Part shown: positions 47,306 to 55,647 of the stretch, one piece after another
Layout of the letters: every line of letters starts with the position of its first letter
Numbering within the stretch: the stretch's first letter is position 1
Origin: DSUN01 sp035527715
GTDB lineage: Bacteria; Planctomycetota; PUPC01; DSUN01
DNA: 64,000 nt
NCBI GenBank assembly: GCA_035527715.1
Contig: DATKZY010000176.1
Span: 44,560 to 108,559 of the forward strand
Reading direction: 5' to 3'
Notes under the pieces: model-generated
Seen by the model: the letters and a program-made list of their open reading frames with translations, nothing else
Database searches by the model: none
What the model was told of the DNA's origin: nothing
Position numbers and translations under genes: made by a program

Positions 47306-48801
47306 TGTTTCTCCTTCGCCTTCCTGCCCGCGCCCTCGTGAAGCCAGGCAACGGGCGGCGGGCCGTCGAAGAAGCGGCAGCCCTTGCCCACGCGGTCGTG
47401 ATCGCCCAGTTCCTCGCGCGCAGTCTGGACGAACTGCATCAGTCGGGCGACGACGTCGGGGTGCTCCTTCGCCACGTCGTGGGCCTCCTCCACATCGGCC
47501 TCGAGGTCGAACAACTGCGTCTCGGGCACGGCGTCAATCATCCGGCCCGACCATCCCGTGCCGGGCGGATTGGCGGGCCGCGGCAGGACCAGCTTCCATT
47601 TCCCGCTGCGGACCGCGTTCAGCCTCAGGTAGTTGTAGTAGTAGAATGCCTCGTGGGGGCTCTTGGCGCCCGGGACGCCCTTGAGCAGGGCAAGAATGTC
47701 CTTACCGTCAATGACCCGGTCGTCGGGCACCTTCGCGCCCGCTACTCCTGCGAAGGTCGGCAGGGCGTCCATCGTCGTGGCCAGCTCGCCGCACACCGAG
47801 CCAGGCGGGACAGTGCCCGGCCATCGGACAATGCAGGGCACGCGGGGTCCGCCCTCCCAGGCCGACATCTTGAAGCCGCGCAGCGGCGCCGCGCTGCCGG
47901 CGTAGTCGCCGATGTGTTTCTCCACCCACGGCCCGTTGTCGGACGTGAACAACACGAGGGTGTTCCGGTCGAGGCCCAGCTCCTCAAGCGTGGCCAGCAC
48001 CTGGCCCATGCTCCAGTCGAGCTCCTCGATCACGTCGCCGTAGAGGCCGCGCTTCGAACGGCCGCGGAACGCCGCGGACGCGCCGAGCGGCACGTGGGGC
48101 ATGTTGTGCGCCAGGTAGAGGAAGAAGGGGCGCTGCCTGTTCTCGCGGATGAAGCGGACCGCCTCCTTCGTGTAGCCCTGAGTCAGCGCATCCATCTCGT
48201 CCTGCTCGATGGCAGCGTCGAGCACCTCGGCGTTGCGCATCAGCTTGGCCCGAAAGGCGTGCTGGCCGACGAGACGCGTGAAGCCGTTGTAGAGGGGCGT
48301 CCCGTAGAAGTAATCGAAGCCCTGGGCATTGGGCATCAACGCAGGGGTCTTGCCGTTGTCGCCGAGGTGCCACTTCCCGATGATCGCCGTGGCGTATCCA
48401 GCCTGCTTGAGCACCTCGCCGAGGGTGACCTCCTTCGGGTGCGGGACCGTGTGCTGGTGCTTCCTGTTGCCCGGCTCGGCCACGCGGATGGGGTAGCAGC
48501 CCGTCATCAGCGCGGCGCGCGAGGGGCCGCAGACGGGTTGGGCGCAGAAGCTCGTGAGCTTCATCCCCTCCCTCGCCATGCGGTCGAAGTGGGGGGTCCG
48601 AATCAACGGCGAGCCGAAGCAACCGACGTCGTTGTAGCCCTGGTCGTCGGTGAAGAAGATGACGAAGTTCGGCCGCCGGCTCACTCCGTCACCCCCTGCG
48701 GCGGCGACGACGCGCCGGCCAGCCAGGAGCGCCGCGGCGCCGGCACCAGCGGTCCTCAGGAAGTCGCGACGAGGCACGCGCCTGTCAGCCGATCTGTTCA
48801 T
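47302..48801 (-). CDS. Tat-exported sulfatase
   Basis: A 499-residue sulfatase. The Tat signal is PRRDFLRTAGAGAAALLAGRRVVAAAG; the metal site begins NFVIFFTDDQGYNDVGCFG; the formylglycine motif is CGPSR (Cys about 91). Other motifs: TAIIGKWHLGDNG, PFFLYLAHNMPHVPLG, LVLFTSDNGPWVE and AWEGGPRVPCIVRWPG. It ends in an acidic helix and a short charged tail. It overlaps the GH2 gene by 4 bases upstream and the next sulfatase by 4 bases downstream. Confidence 0.92.
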   Translation of the reverse strand: MNRSADRRVPRRDFLRTAGAGAAALLAGRRVVAAAGGDGVSRRPNFVIFFTDDQGYNDVGCFGSPLIRTPHFDRMAREGMKLTSFCAQPVCGPSRAALMTGCYPIRVAEPGNRKHQHTVPHPKEVTLGEVLKQAGYATAIIGKWHLGDNGKTPALMPNAQGFDYFYGTPLYNGFTRLVGQHAFRAKLMRNAEVLDAAIEQDEMDALTQGYTKEAVRFIRENRQRPFFLYLAHNMPHVPLGASAAFRGRSKRGLYGDVIEELDWSMGQVLATLEELGLDRNTLVLFTSDNGPWVEKHIGDYAGSAAPLRGFKMSAWEGGPRVPCIVRWPGTVPPGSVCGELATTMDALPTFAGVAGAKVPDDRVIDGKDILALLKGVPGAKSPHEAFYYYNYLRLNAVRSGKWKLVLPRPANPPGTGWSGRMIDAVPETQLFDLEADVEEAHDVAKEHPDVVARLMQFVQTAREELGDHDRVGKGCRFFDGPPPVAWLHEGAGRKAKEKQ

Positions 48802-51800
48802 TTGGGCCCACCCACATCAGCGTAGGGGTTCAGGCCGAACCAGCGGCGGCTGCCCGAGCCGTTCGAGCGGACGCCGAGCGTGCAGGGTTTGCCAGAGCTC
48901 ACCAGGTCGGCGGCCACCGAGACGTAGAAGAGGCCAATGCCGTCTTGGGGCATGGGCCGCATCGGGACGAAGTGCAGGGCGACCTTCTTGTCGGCGCTCC
49001 GCCACACCGAGCGGTCCTGCGTGACATCGAAGGCCAGGGCCTCCCTGCCGTTGACGAGGAACGCGAAGCCCTTGGTCCTTGGCTGGCTCAGGTAGCCGAT
49101 GCCGCCGGCGACGACGAACGTCGCGGTCACGCCCTTCCAGTCGGCGGGCAGGGACGCGGTCTCCCACTCGACGAGGTGGCCGAGGGCCGTCTGGCGGCAG
49201 ATGTGGAACGTCGCGTTGTCCTCGCGGAAGCTCGCCCACTTGTCGGTCTCGCCCTCATTCCTGACGAGGCGCTGAAAGCCCGAGATGAAGGGGCCTTCGG
49301 GCGGCTCCATCGCGGCGACCCGTTGCCGCAGGAAGTCCAACGGCAGCTCGCCCTTGGGCTTCGGGAACGTGCCCGCGTGCTCGGCCATGCGCGCGAGGAG
49401 CCATTCCGCTTCTGGCCAGGAGTCCTTGCCAAGCTGAAGATTCAGCCCGCTCACGATCACCGAGCCCTTGCCCAATCTCGCCTGGAAGAGGAGGGCCTTG
49501 CTGCGGCAGAGGCGGTGGACCTCGATGGCTCGCACCAGCACTTCGGGCTGAGAGGGAAGGCTGTCGAGGATGACGGCCTGAGAGCCCTCGACGAGGCGGT
49601 GCCAGCCGATGTCGCACCAGCCCTCGGGCGCCATCTCGCGGGTAATGGGATTGTCGTAGACCACGGTGCCCACATTGCTGTCGCCCGGCCTGCCAAGCCA
49701 CCAGCCTGTCTTGAAGCGGTTGCGCTCGGTCGGGAAGATGCCCTGGGGCGCGAGCATCACGAGGCACGCCCCCTCCGCCACCGCATCGAGCACCTTCACC
49801 GTCGGCTGATTCATCACGTAGACCGCCTCGGTCGGCAGCTCCTCGCCGCCCGGCAACGGCTTCGCCCCCAGCCACTCAAGCGTCCGCGCAAGCTCCGGTC
49901 CCGCAAAGAGCGGCGCCCTCAACTGCGGCGGTCGAATGCTCGACGGATAGAGCCACGTGACCCACTCGTTGCGGACCTTCTCGCCAGCAACGGTTGCCTT
50001 GAGAGTGAGGCGGACCGGCTCTGAGACATCGGGCAACTCGGTCTGAAGGGGGAGCAATGGCTTCACCTCGCCTTGGCCAACCTCTCTAACCGCGAATGAC
50101 CCCGCGTCGATCTTGACACCCTTGCCATCGAGGAGCCACGAGGGAGCGCCAAGCGCCAGCTTGTCCTCGGAGTAGTTGGACGCCAGCAGCGTCGCTTCGA
50201 GCTTCTGCTTGCCACGGTAGACGGGCTGAAGGCCATCGAGGAGAAGGACGACGCCGCCGACGAAGGGGCGGACGCGCTCGGGGGGAATCCCGGCCTTCGG
50301 GCGGAAGTAGGCGTCCACGATGCCGTTCGAGCCGGTCCAGTAGTCCTGGAACAGCCACCACTGGTGTCCGCTGGCGAAGGGGTTTTTCCGCAGGTCCTCG
50401 ATGTTGAGCTTGTGGCAGAGGAGGTAGAGTCGCTCGGTGTTCCGCGCCCCGAGCGCCGCCTCGCCGAGCAGCCCCAGCTTCTCCATCTTCTCCTTCGCGG
50501 GCGTGAGCCAGAAGGGCTTGAAGTTGTGCTGGAACGCCTGAATCTGGTCGAGGCGGGGGAAGGTGATGAAGTTGCCCATCTCGTGCGAGATGACGGGCTT
50601 CTTCGGCTCGCCGAAGCGATGGCGGTTCGGCATCTCAAGCGGCGTGTGGCGGAGGTCGAACATGTAGACGAAGAAGTCGAGGGTCGCGCGGTCGCGCTTG
50701 CTGTCGAGCCATCCGCCGCCGCTGAGGCCGTTGCTGTCAATGACCGGCCGCGTGGGGTCGAGTTCCTTCGCGATGCGATAGAGGTCGGGCGCGAGCGCCA
50801 CGCCGTTCCACATTTCGTTGCCCATGCACCAGTCGAGGATGCACGGATGGTTGCGAAAGCGGCGGATGACGGCGGCCCACTCCTGCCGATAGAGGTCGAG
50901 GGCGGGGCCCTTGGCCCGCTGGTAGTAGTTGAGGTAGGCGATGGGCAGCTCGGGCGAGATGAGCATGCCCACCTCGTCGGCCGCATCGTAGTACTCGGGC
51001 GGCAGGAAGTGGCTGTGGTGGCGGACGTAGTTGAAGCCGTAGCTCTTGATGAGCTTGAGGCGCTTGAGGTAGACCGCCTTGTCGGACGGCGCGGCCATCG
51101 TCTCGGGATAGACCCCGTCGTCGCCGTAGCCGTGGAGGAAGACCCGCTTGCCGTTGAGCAGGATGTGCGGCCCCTTGATCTCGATGACGCGGAGGCCGAA
51201 GCGCGTCTCGACGCTGTCGAGCACCTCGTCGCCCCGCACGAGCGACAGGCGGGCGGTGTAGAGGTCGGGGTGATTGGGCGACCAGAGCTTCGCGCCCGGA
51301 ATCTCGATTCGGGGACCGGCGCCCTGGGCGGCGACGCGCCCGTCAGCGTCGAGGACTTCGATCCTCAGCGTCGCGCCGTCGGCCTTGCCATTGATCTTCG
51401 CCGAGACGACGCAGGCGGGCGGGTCGAGCGTCGGCTGGACGAAGAGGTCCCCGAGCCAGGCATCGCCGCGCGCCTCGATGGCCACGTGGCCCCAGATGCC
51501 GCCCCAGGCCGTGAACATCTCGTCAATGATGTCGAAGCAGCCGGCCAGCGTATCAACGTCCCATCGCTGCTTGGAGTCCACGCAGATGGCGATGGTCGCT
51601 GCCTCGCCGGGCTTCACGCGCGGCGTGATCTCGCGCTCGAAGGGGGAGAGGTAGCCGATGTGCTCGTCGCCGAGAGGGGCGCCGTTCGCCCAGGCTTTGG
51701 CGTAGCGATGCACGCCACCGACGGTGAGGAAGATGCGCTTGCCCTTCCACTCGGGGGGGATGGCAACCTGGCGGCGATACCAGCCCTTGCCGACGAAGTT

Positions 51801-52034
51801 ATGCCGCAGCTTCGGCGTCTCGGCGCCGACGCCCTGGGCATCCCACGCCCCTGGCACCTGAATCGTCGCGTCGAACGGCGCCTTGGCGTCGAACCACTGC
51901 TCCTTCTCGCCCGCATCGCTGGGGTCGAGTCGGAACTGCCAGGCGCCGTCGAGGGGCAAGGTGGGCCTACCCGCAGCGCTCGCCGTGGCGGCCAAGCACA
52001 CGAGCAACGGGATTCCAGATGCCAGATTCCACAT
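48798..52034 (-). CDS. Exported GH2-family glycoside hydrolase
   Basis: A 1078-residue exported GH2 enzyme (beta-galactosidase/glucuronidase/mannosidase type). After the signal peptide (IPLLVCLAATASAA) come the jelly roll (PLDGAWQFRLDPSD, GKGWYRRQVAIPPEWKGKRIFLTVGGVHRYAKAWANG), an Ig-like domain and the TIM barrel. Catalytic candidates: acid/base Glu in CILDWCMGNEMWNG and nucleophile Glu in PVISHEMGNF. After about residue 640 there are extra sandwich domains of unknown type. The catalytic start KGPHILLNGKRVFLHGYGDDGVYP is typical of the family. The specific sugar is unknown. The start ATG lies inside a heptad array (52014-52041), 11 bp after the methyltransferase gene. Confidence 0.9.
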   Translation of the reverse strand: MWNLASGIPLLVCLAATASAAGRPTLPLDGAWQFRLDPSDAGEKEQWFDAKAPFDATIQVPGAWDAQGVGAETPKLRHNFVGKGWYRRQVAIPPEWKGKRIFLTVGGVHRYAKAWANGAPLGDEHIGYLSPFEREITPRVKPGEAATIAICVDSKQRWDVDTLAGCFDIIDEMFTAWGGIWGHVAIEARGDAWLGDLFVQPTLDPPACVVSAKINGKADGATLRIEVLDADGRVAAQGAGPRIEIPGAKLWSPNHPDLYTARLSLVRGDEVLDSVETRFGLRVIEIKGPHILLNGKRVFLHGYGDDGVYPETMAAPSDKAVYLKRLKLIKSYGFNYVRHHSHFLPPEYYDAADEVGMLISPELPIAYLNYYQRAKGPALDLYRQEWAAVIRRFRNHPCILDWCMGNEMWNGVALAPDLYRIAKELDPTRPVIDSNGLSGGGWLDSKRDRATLDFFVYMFDLRHTPLEMPNRHRFGEPKKPVISHEMGNFITFPRLDQIQAFQHNFKPFWLTPAKEKMEKLGLLGEAALGARNTERLYLLCHKLNIEDLRKNPFASGHQWWLFQDYWTGSNGIVDAYFRPKAGIPPERVRPFVGGVVLLLDGLQPVYRGKQKLEATLLASNYSEDKLALGAPSWLLDGKGVKIDAGSFAVREVGQGEVKPLLPLQTELPDVSEPVRLTLKATVAGEKVRNEWVTWLYPSSIRPPQLRAPLFAGPELARTLEWLGAKPLPGGEELPTEAVYVMNQPTVKVLDAVAEGACLVMLAPQGIFPTERNRFKTGWWLGRPGDSNVGTVVYDNPITREMAPEGWCDIGWHRLVEGSQAVILDSLPSQPEVLVRAIEVHRLCRSKALLFQARLGKGSVIVSGLNLQLGKDSWPEAEWLLARMAEHAGTFPKPKGELPLDFLRQRVAAMEPPEGPFISGFQRLVRNEGETDKWASFREDNATFHICRQTALGHLVEWETASLPADWKGVTATFVVAGGIGYLSQPRTKGFAFLVNGREALAFDVTQDRSVWRSADKKVALHFVPMRPMPQDGIGLFYVSVAADLVSSGKPCTLGVRSNGSGSRRWFGLNPYADVGGPK

Positions 52035-52041
52035 TCCAGAT
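52014..52041. repeat. Heptad array carrying the GH2 start codon
   Basis: TCCAGAT, GCCAGAT, TCCACAT, TCCAGAT in phase. On the minus strand the third unit (ATGTGGA) supplies the ATG of the GH2 gene, so a change in unit number would move or remove the start. Confidence 0.85.
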
Positions 52042-52045
52042 TCGC

Positions 52046-52747
52046 TCAGCGCTTCTTGAGGGTGATGCCGATGCCCTGGCCGCCGACGGCGGTGAAGAGG
52101 GTCTCCAGGTTCGGGTCGGTGGTGATGGCCTTGAGGAAGTCCTGCATGTCCCGGGCCTGGCTGGCCGTGTTGTGGGCGAGGATGAGGCCGCCCGGCCGCA
52201 CGAGGGGCAATAGCTTCCTCAGATAGTCGGCGTAGCCCGGCTTGTCGGCGTCGAGGAACACGAGGTCAATGGGGCCTTTGAGTTCGGCGACCTTCTCGTG
52301 GGCGTCGCCCTCGACGACGGTGACGATTTCGGCCACGCCCGCCCGCTTGAAGTTCTCGCGGGCCAGCGCGGCGCGCGTGGCGTCGATCTCAAACGTCGTC
52401 AGCTTCCCGCCCGTCGTCCGCAGCGCCAGGCAGATCCAGATGCCCGAATAGCCGTTCGACGTGCCGATCTCGACGACGTGTTTCGCGCCCAACGTCTCGG
52501 CGAGCAGGCGGAGCAGCCGCCCGTCCTCCGTCGGCACGTTCAGCATCCCGCGCGACTGATTCTGCTTGATGTCGGCCAGGATGTCGAGGATCTTCTTCTC
52601 CGCGTCGTCCTTGGGCGCGGGCGCGGTGGCCACGGGCGCGATGCGGGGCGGACGCCCCGGCCCCTTGGGGCCCGGCCCCTCGCCGCTCCACGCCGCCGCC
52701 GAAAGCAGGGCAACCCACGCACACGCCGCCACCACTTGTCTCGACAC
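52046..52747 (-). CDS. Exported class I O-methyltransferase, first gene of the sulfatase operon
   Basis: A 233-residue SAM-dependent O-methyltransferase (methyltransf_3 / catechol-type). Motifs: VVEIGTSNGYSGIWICLAL (SAM-binding G-x-S-x-G-Y-S), KLTTFEIDATRAALARENFKRAG, VTVVEGDAHEKV, IDLVFLDADKPGYADYLRKLLPLV and GGLILAHNTA. Unlike most of the family it begins with an apparent signal peptide (SRQVVAACAWVALLSAAAWSG), which would place it outside the cytoplasm, where SAM is not expected. The start is GTG at 52747 with AGGAG 6 bases upstream. A longer form from 52783 is possible, but it also carries the hydrophobic segment. Operon promoter at 52811-52840. Confidence 0.87.
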   Translation of the reverse strand: MSRQVVAACAWVALLSAAAWSGEGPGPKGPGRPPRIAPVATAPAPKDDAEKKILDILADIKQNQSRGMLNVPTEDGRLLRLLAETLGAKHVVEIGTSNGYSGIWICLALRTTGGKLTTFEIDATRAALARENFKRAGVAEIVTVVEGDAHEKVAELKGPIDLVFLDADKPGYADYLRKLLPLVRPGGLILAHNTASQARDMQDFLKAITTDPNLETLFTAVGGQGIGITLKKR

Positions 52748-52810
52748 TGCTCGCTCCTTTCGCAATGCGCACCTGACAGGCACCCGCCGCGTCCCGCGGC
52801 CCGTGCCCCC

Positions 52811-52840
52811 ATTCTACCGGGCACGCACGGGTGCGTTCAA
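52811..52840 (-). promoter_or_regulatory. Promoter of the methyltransferase-GH2-sulfatase operon
   Basis: TTGAAC (complement 52835-52840), 18-base spacer, TAGAAT (complement 52811-52816), 64 bp before the GTG. Confidence 0.6.
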
Positions 52841-52850
52841 GCGAATGCCA

Positions 52851-52879
52851 TTGCGCCCGTTCCGGCCCTGTCGTACAAT
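52851..52879 (+). promoter_or_regulatory. Promoter of the 52943 gene
   Basis: TTGCGC at 52851-52856, 17-base spacer, TACAAT at 52874-52879, 64 bp before the ATG. Confidence 0.6.
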
Positions 52880-52942
52880 GCGACAGAGGCGCCGCGAGCG
52901 GGTTCGGGGCGCCGGCTCCCATGGAATCCGAAAGGCCCACGA

Positions 52943-53683
52943 ATGAAGAAGCTCAACTGGCGTGTGAAGCTCGGCATCGGCCTCGTGCTGCTCTCGGCGG
53001 CGCTCTACTTCGTCCACTGGCTGATCTACCGCGACCCGCATCACATCTTCATCTACCTGATCGGCGACATCGCCTTCATCCCCATCGAGGTCCTCCTGCT
53101 CACGCTCATCATCCACGAGGCCCTCGCGGCGCGCGAGAAGCGCGCCCTGCTCGAGAAGCTGAACATGGTCATCGGGTCCTTCTACAGCGAGGTCGGCACG
53201 GAGCTGCTCCGGCTCCTCTCGAGCTTCGACCCGCAGGTGGACGGGCTGCGCCAGCAACTCGTCCCCACCAACGACTGGGCGGCCCAGGAGTTCGCGCAGG
53301 TGCGGGCCGCACTGCGGCGCTACGACTGCGCCCCCGAGCCCGGCCGCGGCGACCTTCAGGCCCTCCGCGGCTTCCTCGTGGGCAAGCGCGGCTTTCTCCT
53401 TGGCCTCCTCCAGAACCCCAACCTCCTCGAGCACGACGCCTTCACCCACCTGCTGTGGGCCGTGCTCCATCTGACCGAGGAGCTGGCCTGCCGCCGCGAC
53501 CTGGCCCAACTGCCCGACACCGACCTCAAGCACCTGGGGGGCGACATCAAGCGTGCCTACACCCTCCTCCTCGCCGAGTGGGCCGACTACATGAAGCACC
53601 TCAAGGCCGCCTACCCCTACCTCTTCTCGCTGGCCATGAGGACCAACCCCTTCGACCCCGCCGCCACGCCCGAGGTCGCGTGA
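52943..53683 (+). CDS. Membrane protein with two N-terminal helices, unknown function
   Basis: A 246-residue protein. Two membrane helices (about residues 9-27 and 35-58: GIGLVLLSAALYFVHWLIY and HIFIYLIGDIAFIPIEVLLLTLIIHE) are followed by an all-helical cytoplasmic region rich in Leu, Glu and Arg (EKRALLEKLNMVIGSFYSEVGTELLRLL, HLLWAVLHLTEELACRRDLAQL, YTLLLAEWADYMKHLKAAYPYLFSLAMR). I know similar layouts in planctomycetes but no function. GAAAGG lies 9-10 bases before the ATG. It converges with the URO-D-like gene across 28 bp. Confidence 0.75.
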   Translation: MKKLNWRVKLGIGLVLLSAALYFVHWLIYRDPHHIFIYLIGDIAFIPIEVLLLTLIIHEALAAREKRALLEKLNMVIGSFYSEVGTELLRLLSSFDPQVDGLRQQLVPTNDWAAQEFAQVRAALRRYDCAPEPGRGDLQALRGFLVGKRGFLLGLLQNPNLLEHDAFTHLLWAVLHLTEELACRRDLAQLPDTDLKHLGGDIKRAYTLLLAEWADYMKHLKAAYPYLFSLAMRTNPFDPAATPEVA

Positions 53684-53711
53684 CCTGCCGCCCCCTCCTC
53701 CGGGGCGAGGC

Positions 53712-54851
53712 TCAGTAGAGCCTGTGCTCGCGGTAGACCCGGTGGGCGTAGAGGAAGTCGGCGTAGTCGGTGTTGGTGGAGATGGAGTGGTCGCTGGCGA
53801 AGACGAAGCGTGCGCCGCGGGCCTTCATGCCTTTCATGAATTTCGTCACCTCGCGGCGGATGAGCCGGCGGTCGTGGCTCTCGATGGTCCGCTTGTCGAA
53901 GCCGCCGACGAAGAGGAGCCGGTCGCCATACTTCTCGGCGTATTCGAGCGTGTCGTTGCCGGCGGCGACCTCCATCGGGTTCAGCCCGTCGAAGCCCGCC
54001 TCGACGATCATCGGCAGCGCCTCGCGCGTGCTCCCGCACGTGTGCAGCACCACGGGCAGGCCGTAGCCGTGAAAGAAGTCCACCGCCTCCCTGAAGTAGG
54101 GGAAGATCAGCTCGGCGAGGACCTTCGGCGAGGCGAAGAGGCCCTTGTTGTAGCCCAGGTCCTCATACATCCAGATGCCGTCGGGCACGCCCGCCTCGTC
54201 GAAGAGGAGGCGGTAGTGGCCCTTGTAGAAGTCGGTGTAGACGCGGTTGTAGTCGTGGATCCAGGCGGGGTCGAGGAGCAGGCTCTGGTAGAGGGTGATG
54301 TCGCCCATGCTGGCCCGCATGCACTCCCAGATGAAGAGGTGGCCGTAGAAGGTCCAGCGGCCCTTCTTCCGCCAGTCCTCGAGGCCCTTCTTCGCGCCCT
54401 CGAGGTTCACGCGGGTGCGGTCCACGGCGACCAGGCGGGGGCGGTAGTCGCGGTCCCACACCTCGCGGCTGGTCATGCGGAAGTCGACGTGCTCGGGCGT
54501 GCCCGACTTGTTCTTCCAGTACTTGAAGGCTGCCCCCGCGCCGTTGCGGGTCACGCGCCATTCGTCGGTCTCCTCGAGGACCTCCGAGAAGCCTTTGAGG
54601 GGCATCATGTCGAACCATCCGCCGGCCCCAGCCATGTCGAAGCCGAAGTGCTCGGTGGGGTTGACGGGGTCGTCGAACTCCCTCTCGACTTCCTGGCCGT
54701 CTTCCTTGACCTTTCGCTTGTTCCTGACGGTCGGATAGCCCTGGGGAACCCACTTCCGCAGCGTGTCGCCCCAGGGGCTGTCGAAGAGGGGCACGTAATC
54801 GGCGGGCTGCCTGGCGAAAAGCCGCTTCAGGTTCTCGGCTGCGGTCATCAC
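53712..54851 (-). CDS. URO-D-like (uroporphyrinogen decarboxylase/methyltransferase-type) protein
   Basis: A 379-residue protein with the URO-D barrel. Seen: MTAAENLKRLFARQPADYVPLFD at the start, WTFYGHLFIWECMRASMGD, PDGIWMYEDLGYNKGLFASPKVLAELIFPYFREAV, GLPVVLHTCGSTREALPMIVEAGFDGLNPMEVAAGND and GDRLLFVGGFDKRTIESHDRRLIRREV. The H-x-C-G motif is the zinc site of corrinoid methyltransferases (MtaA/MtbA-like), rather than the residues of true HemE decarboxylases. Short forms like this in planctomycetes have unknown substrates. It is preceded at 21 bp by an NTF2-like gene in the same direction. Confidence 0.83.
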   Translation of the reverse strand: MMTAAENLKRLFARQPADYVPLFDSPWGDTLRKWVPQGYPTVRNKRKVKEDGQEVEREFDDPVNPTEHFGFDMAGAGGWFDMMPLKGFSEVLEETDEWRVTRNGAGAAFKYWKNKSGTPEHVDFRMTSREVWDRDYRPRLVAVDRTRVNLEGAKKGLEDWRKKGRWTFYGHLFIWECMRASMGDITLYQSLLLDPAWIHDYNRVYTDFYKGHYRLLFDEAGVPDGIWMYEDLGYNKGLFASPKVLAELIFPYFREAVDFFHGYGLPVVLHTCGSTREALPMIVEAGFDGLNPMEVAAGNDTLEYAEKYGDRLLFVGGFDKRTIESHDRRLIRREVTKFMKGMKARGARFVFASDHSISTNTDYADFLYAHRVYREHRLY

Positions 54852-54872
54852 CGGCGGCGTCCTCGCTGGGGG

Positions 54873-55373
54873 TCAGGGGTTTTCGGGCTTCGGCGGGATG
54901 ACGGTGGAGTGCTCCTGGACGAGGCGCCAGCCGGCGGGGGTCATGGCGAAGATGAGGGTCTGCCAGACCTCGCGGCGGACGGGTCGGTCGCCCTCGTTGA
55001 GGGTGCCCGACATGGTGATCTTGCCGAGGACGATGGCGGCGTCGCCGAGGAGGCGGACGGCTTGGGCGTCGTAGGCAACCGCAATGTCTTTGAAGAGCCT
55101 GCGGATTTCGTCGCGGCCCTTGGCGCAGGCCTGGAGGCACTCGGCCTTGCCGTTGCAGCGCTGGCCGTTGGACCAGACGAAGACGGCGTCGTCGGCCACC
55201 AGTTCTTCGAGGCGTTGGGGCGGCGTGGCCTCCTGGAGGAGGAAGCTCCTGTCGAACTCCCTGGCGAGGTGGATGATGAGTTGCTTCGCGTCGTCGGGGG
55301 CCTGGCCCTCCCCTGCCACCGCGACGACCCCGAACGCGACCAGACAAGCCGCCATCACGCGCAGACTGCTCAT
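54873..55373 (-). CDS. Exported NTF2/SnoaL-like protein
   Basis: A 166-residue protein with a signal peptide (SSLRVMAACLVAFGVVAVAGEG) and an NTF2-like (DUF4440/SnoaL) cone fold: LARLEELVADDAVFVWSNGQ-like strand, GRDEIRRLFKDIAVAYDAQAVRLLGDAAIVLGKITMSGTLN, VWQTLIFAMTPAGWRLVQEHSTVIP. The final W-R-L-x-x-x-H-S-T motif is typical of the family, which serves as a ligand pocket or enzyme of varied type. The start ATG at 55373 was chosen because it begins the signal peptide; a longer form from 55412 adds a charged tail. Likely co-transcribed with the URO-D-like gene. Confidence 0.75.
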   Translation of the reverse strand: MSSLRVMAACLVAFGVVAVAGEGQAPDDAKQLIIHLAREFDRSFLLQEATPPQRLEELVADDAVFVWSNGQRCNGKAECLQACAKGRDEIRRLFKDIAVAYDAQAVRLLGDAAIVLGKITMSGTLNEGDRPVRREVWQTLIFAMTPAGWRLVQEHSTVIPPKPENP

Positions 55374-55421
55374 GCCGTCGTCCCCCAACAGGTCTCTGTG
55401 CCTTCGGAACAAGCGGAGAAT

Positions 55422-55450
55422 ACTCTATCATCTCATCCCGAACTTGTCGA
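55422..55450 (-). promoter_or_regulatory. Promoter candidate for the NTF2-like/URO-D genes
   Basis: TCGACA (complement 55445-55450), 17-base spacer, TAGAGT (complement 55422-55427), 49 bp upstream of the ATG. Confidence 0.5.
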
Positions 55451-55585
55451 GGCAGCTTTCTCCCGACACGTCCCCGGCCCGCTCCTGCTCTCTCGTGCGC
55501 CGCCCGAGGGGAGGGTCAGGATAGCCGAGACGGAAGACAGCAGGCCGCCCCCTGGAAGCCGGGGGCGTGTCGGGGCCCGAGCCGC

Positions 55586-55614
55586 TTGACAAGCGGCTGA
55601 CGGGGCGTTATGAA
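55586..55614 (+). promoter_or_regulatory. Promoter of the methyltransferase-TPR-DUF58-BatA run
   Basis: Perfect -35 TTGACA at 55586-55591, 17-base spacer, TATGAA at 55609-55614, 34 bp before the ATG at 55648. Confidence 0.65.
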
Positions 55615-55647
55615 AGTAGTGTGGCCGCAAGAGAAGGGCATGGCCGA

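Noticed and set aside
53712..54851. True uroporphyrinogen decarboxylase HemE, given hemC in the window
   Set aside because: It has the H-x-C-G zinc-type motif and lacks the HemE N-terminal decarboxylase signature; it is far from hemC and paired with an NTF2-like gene.
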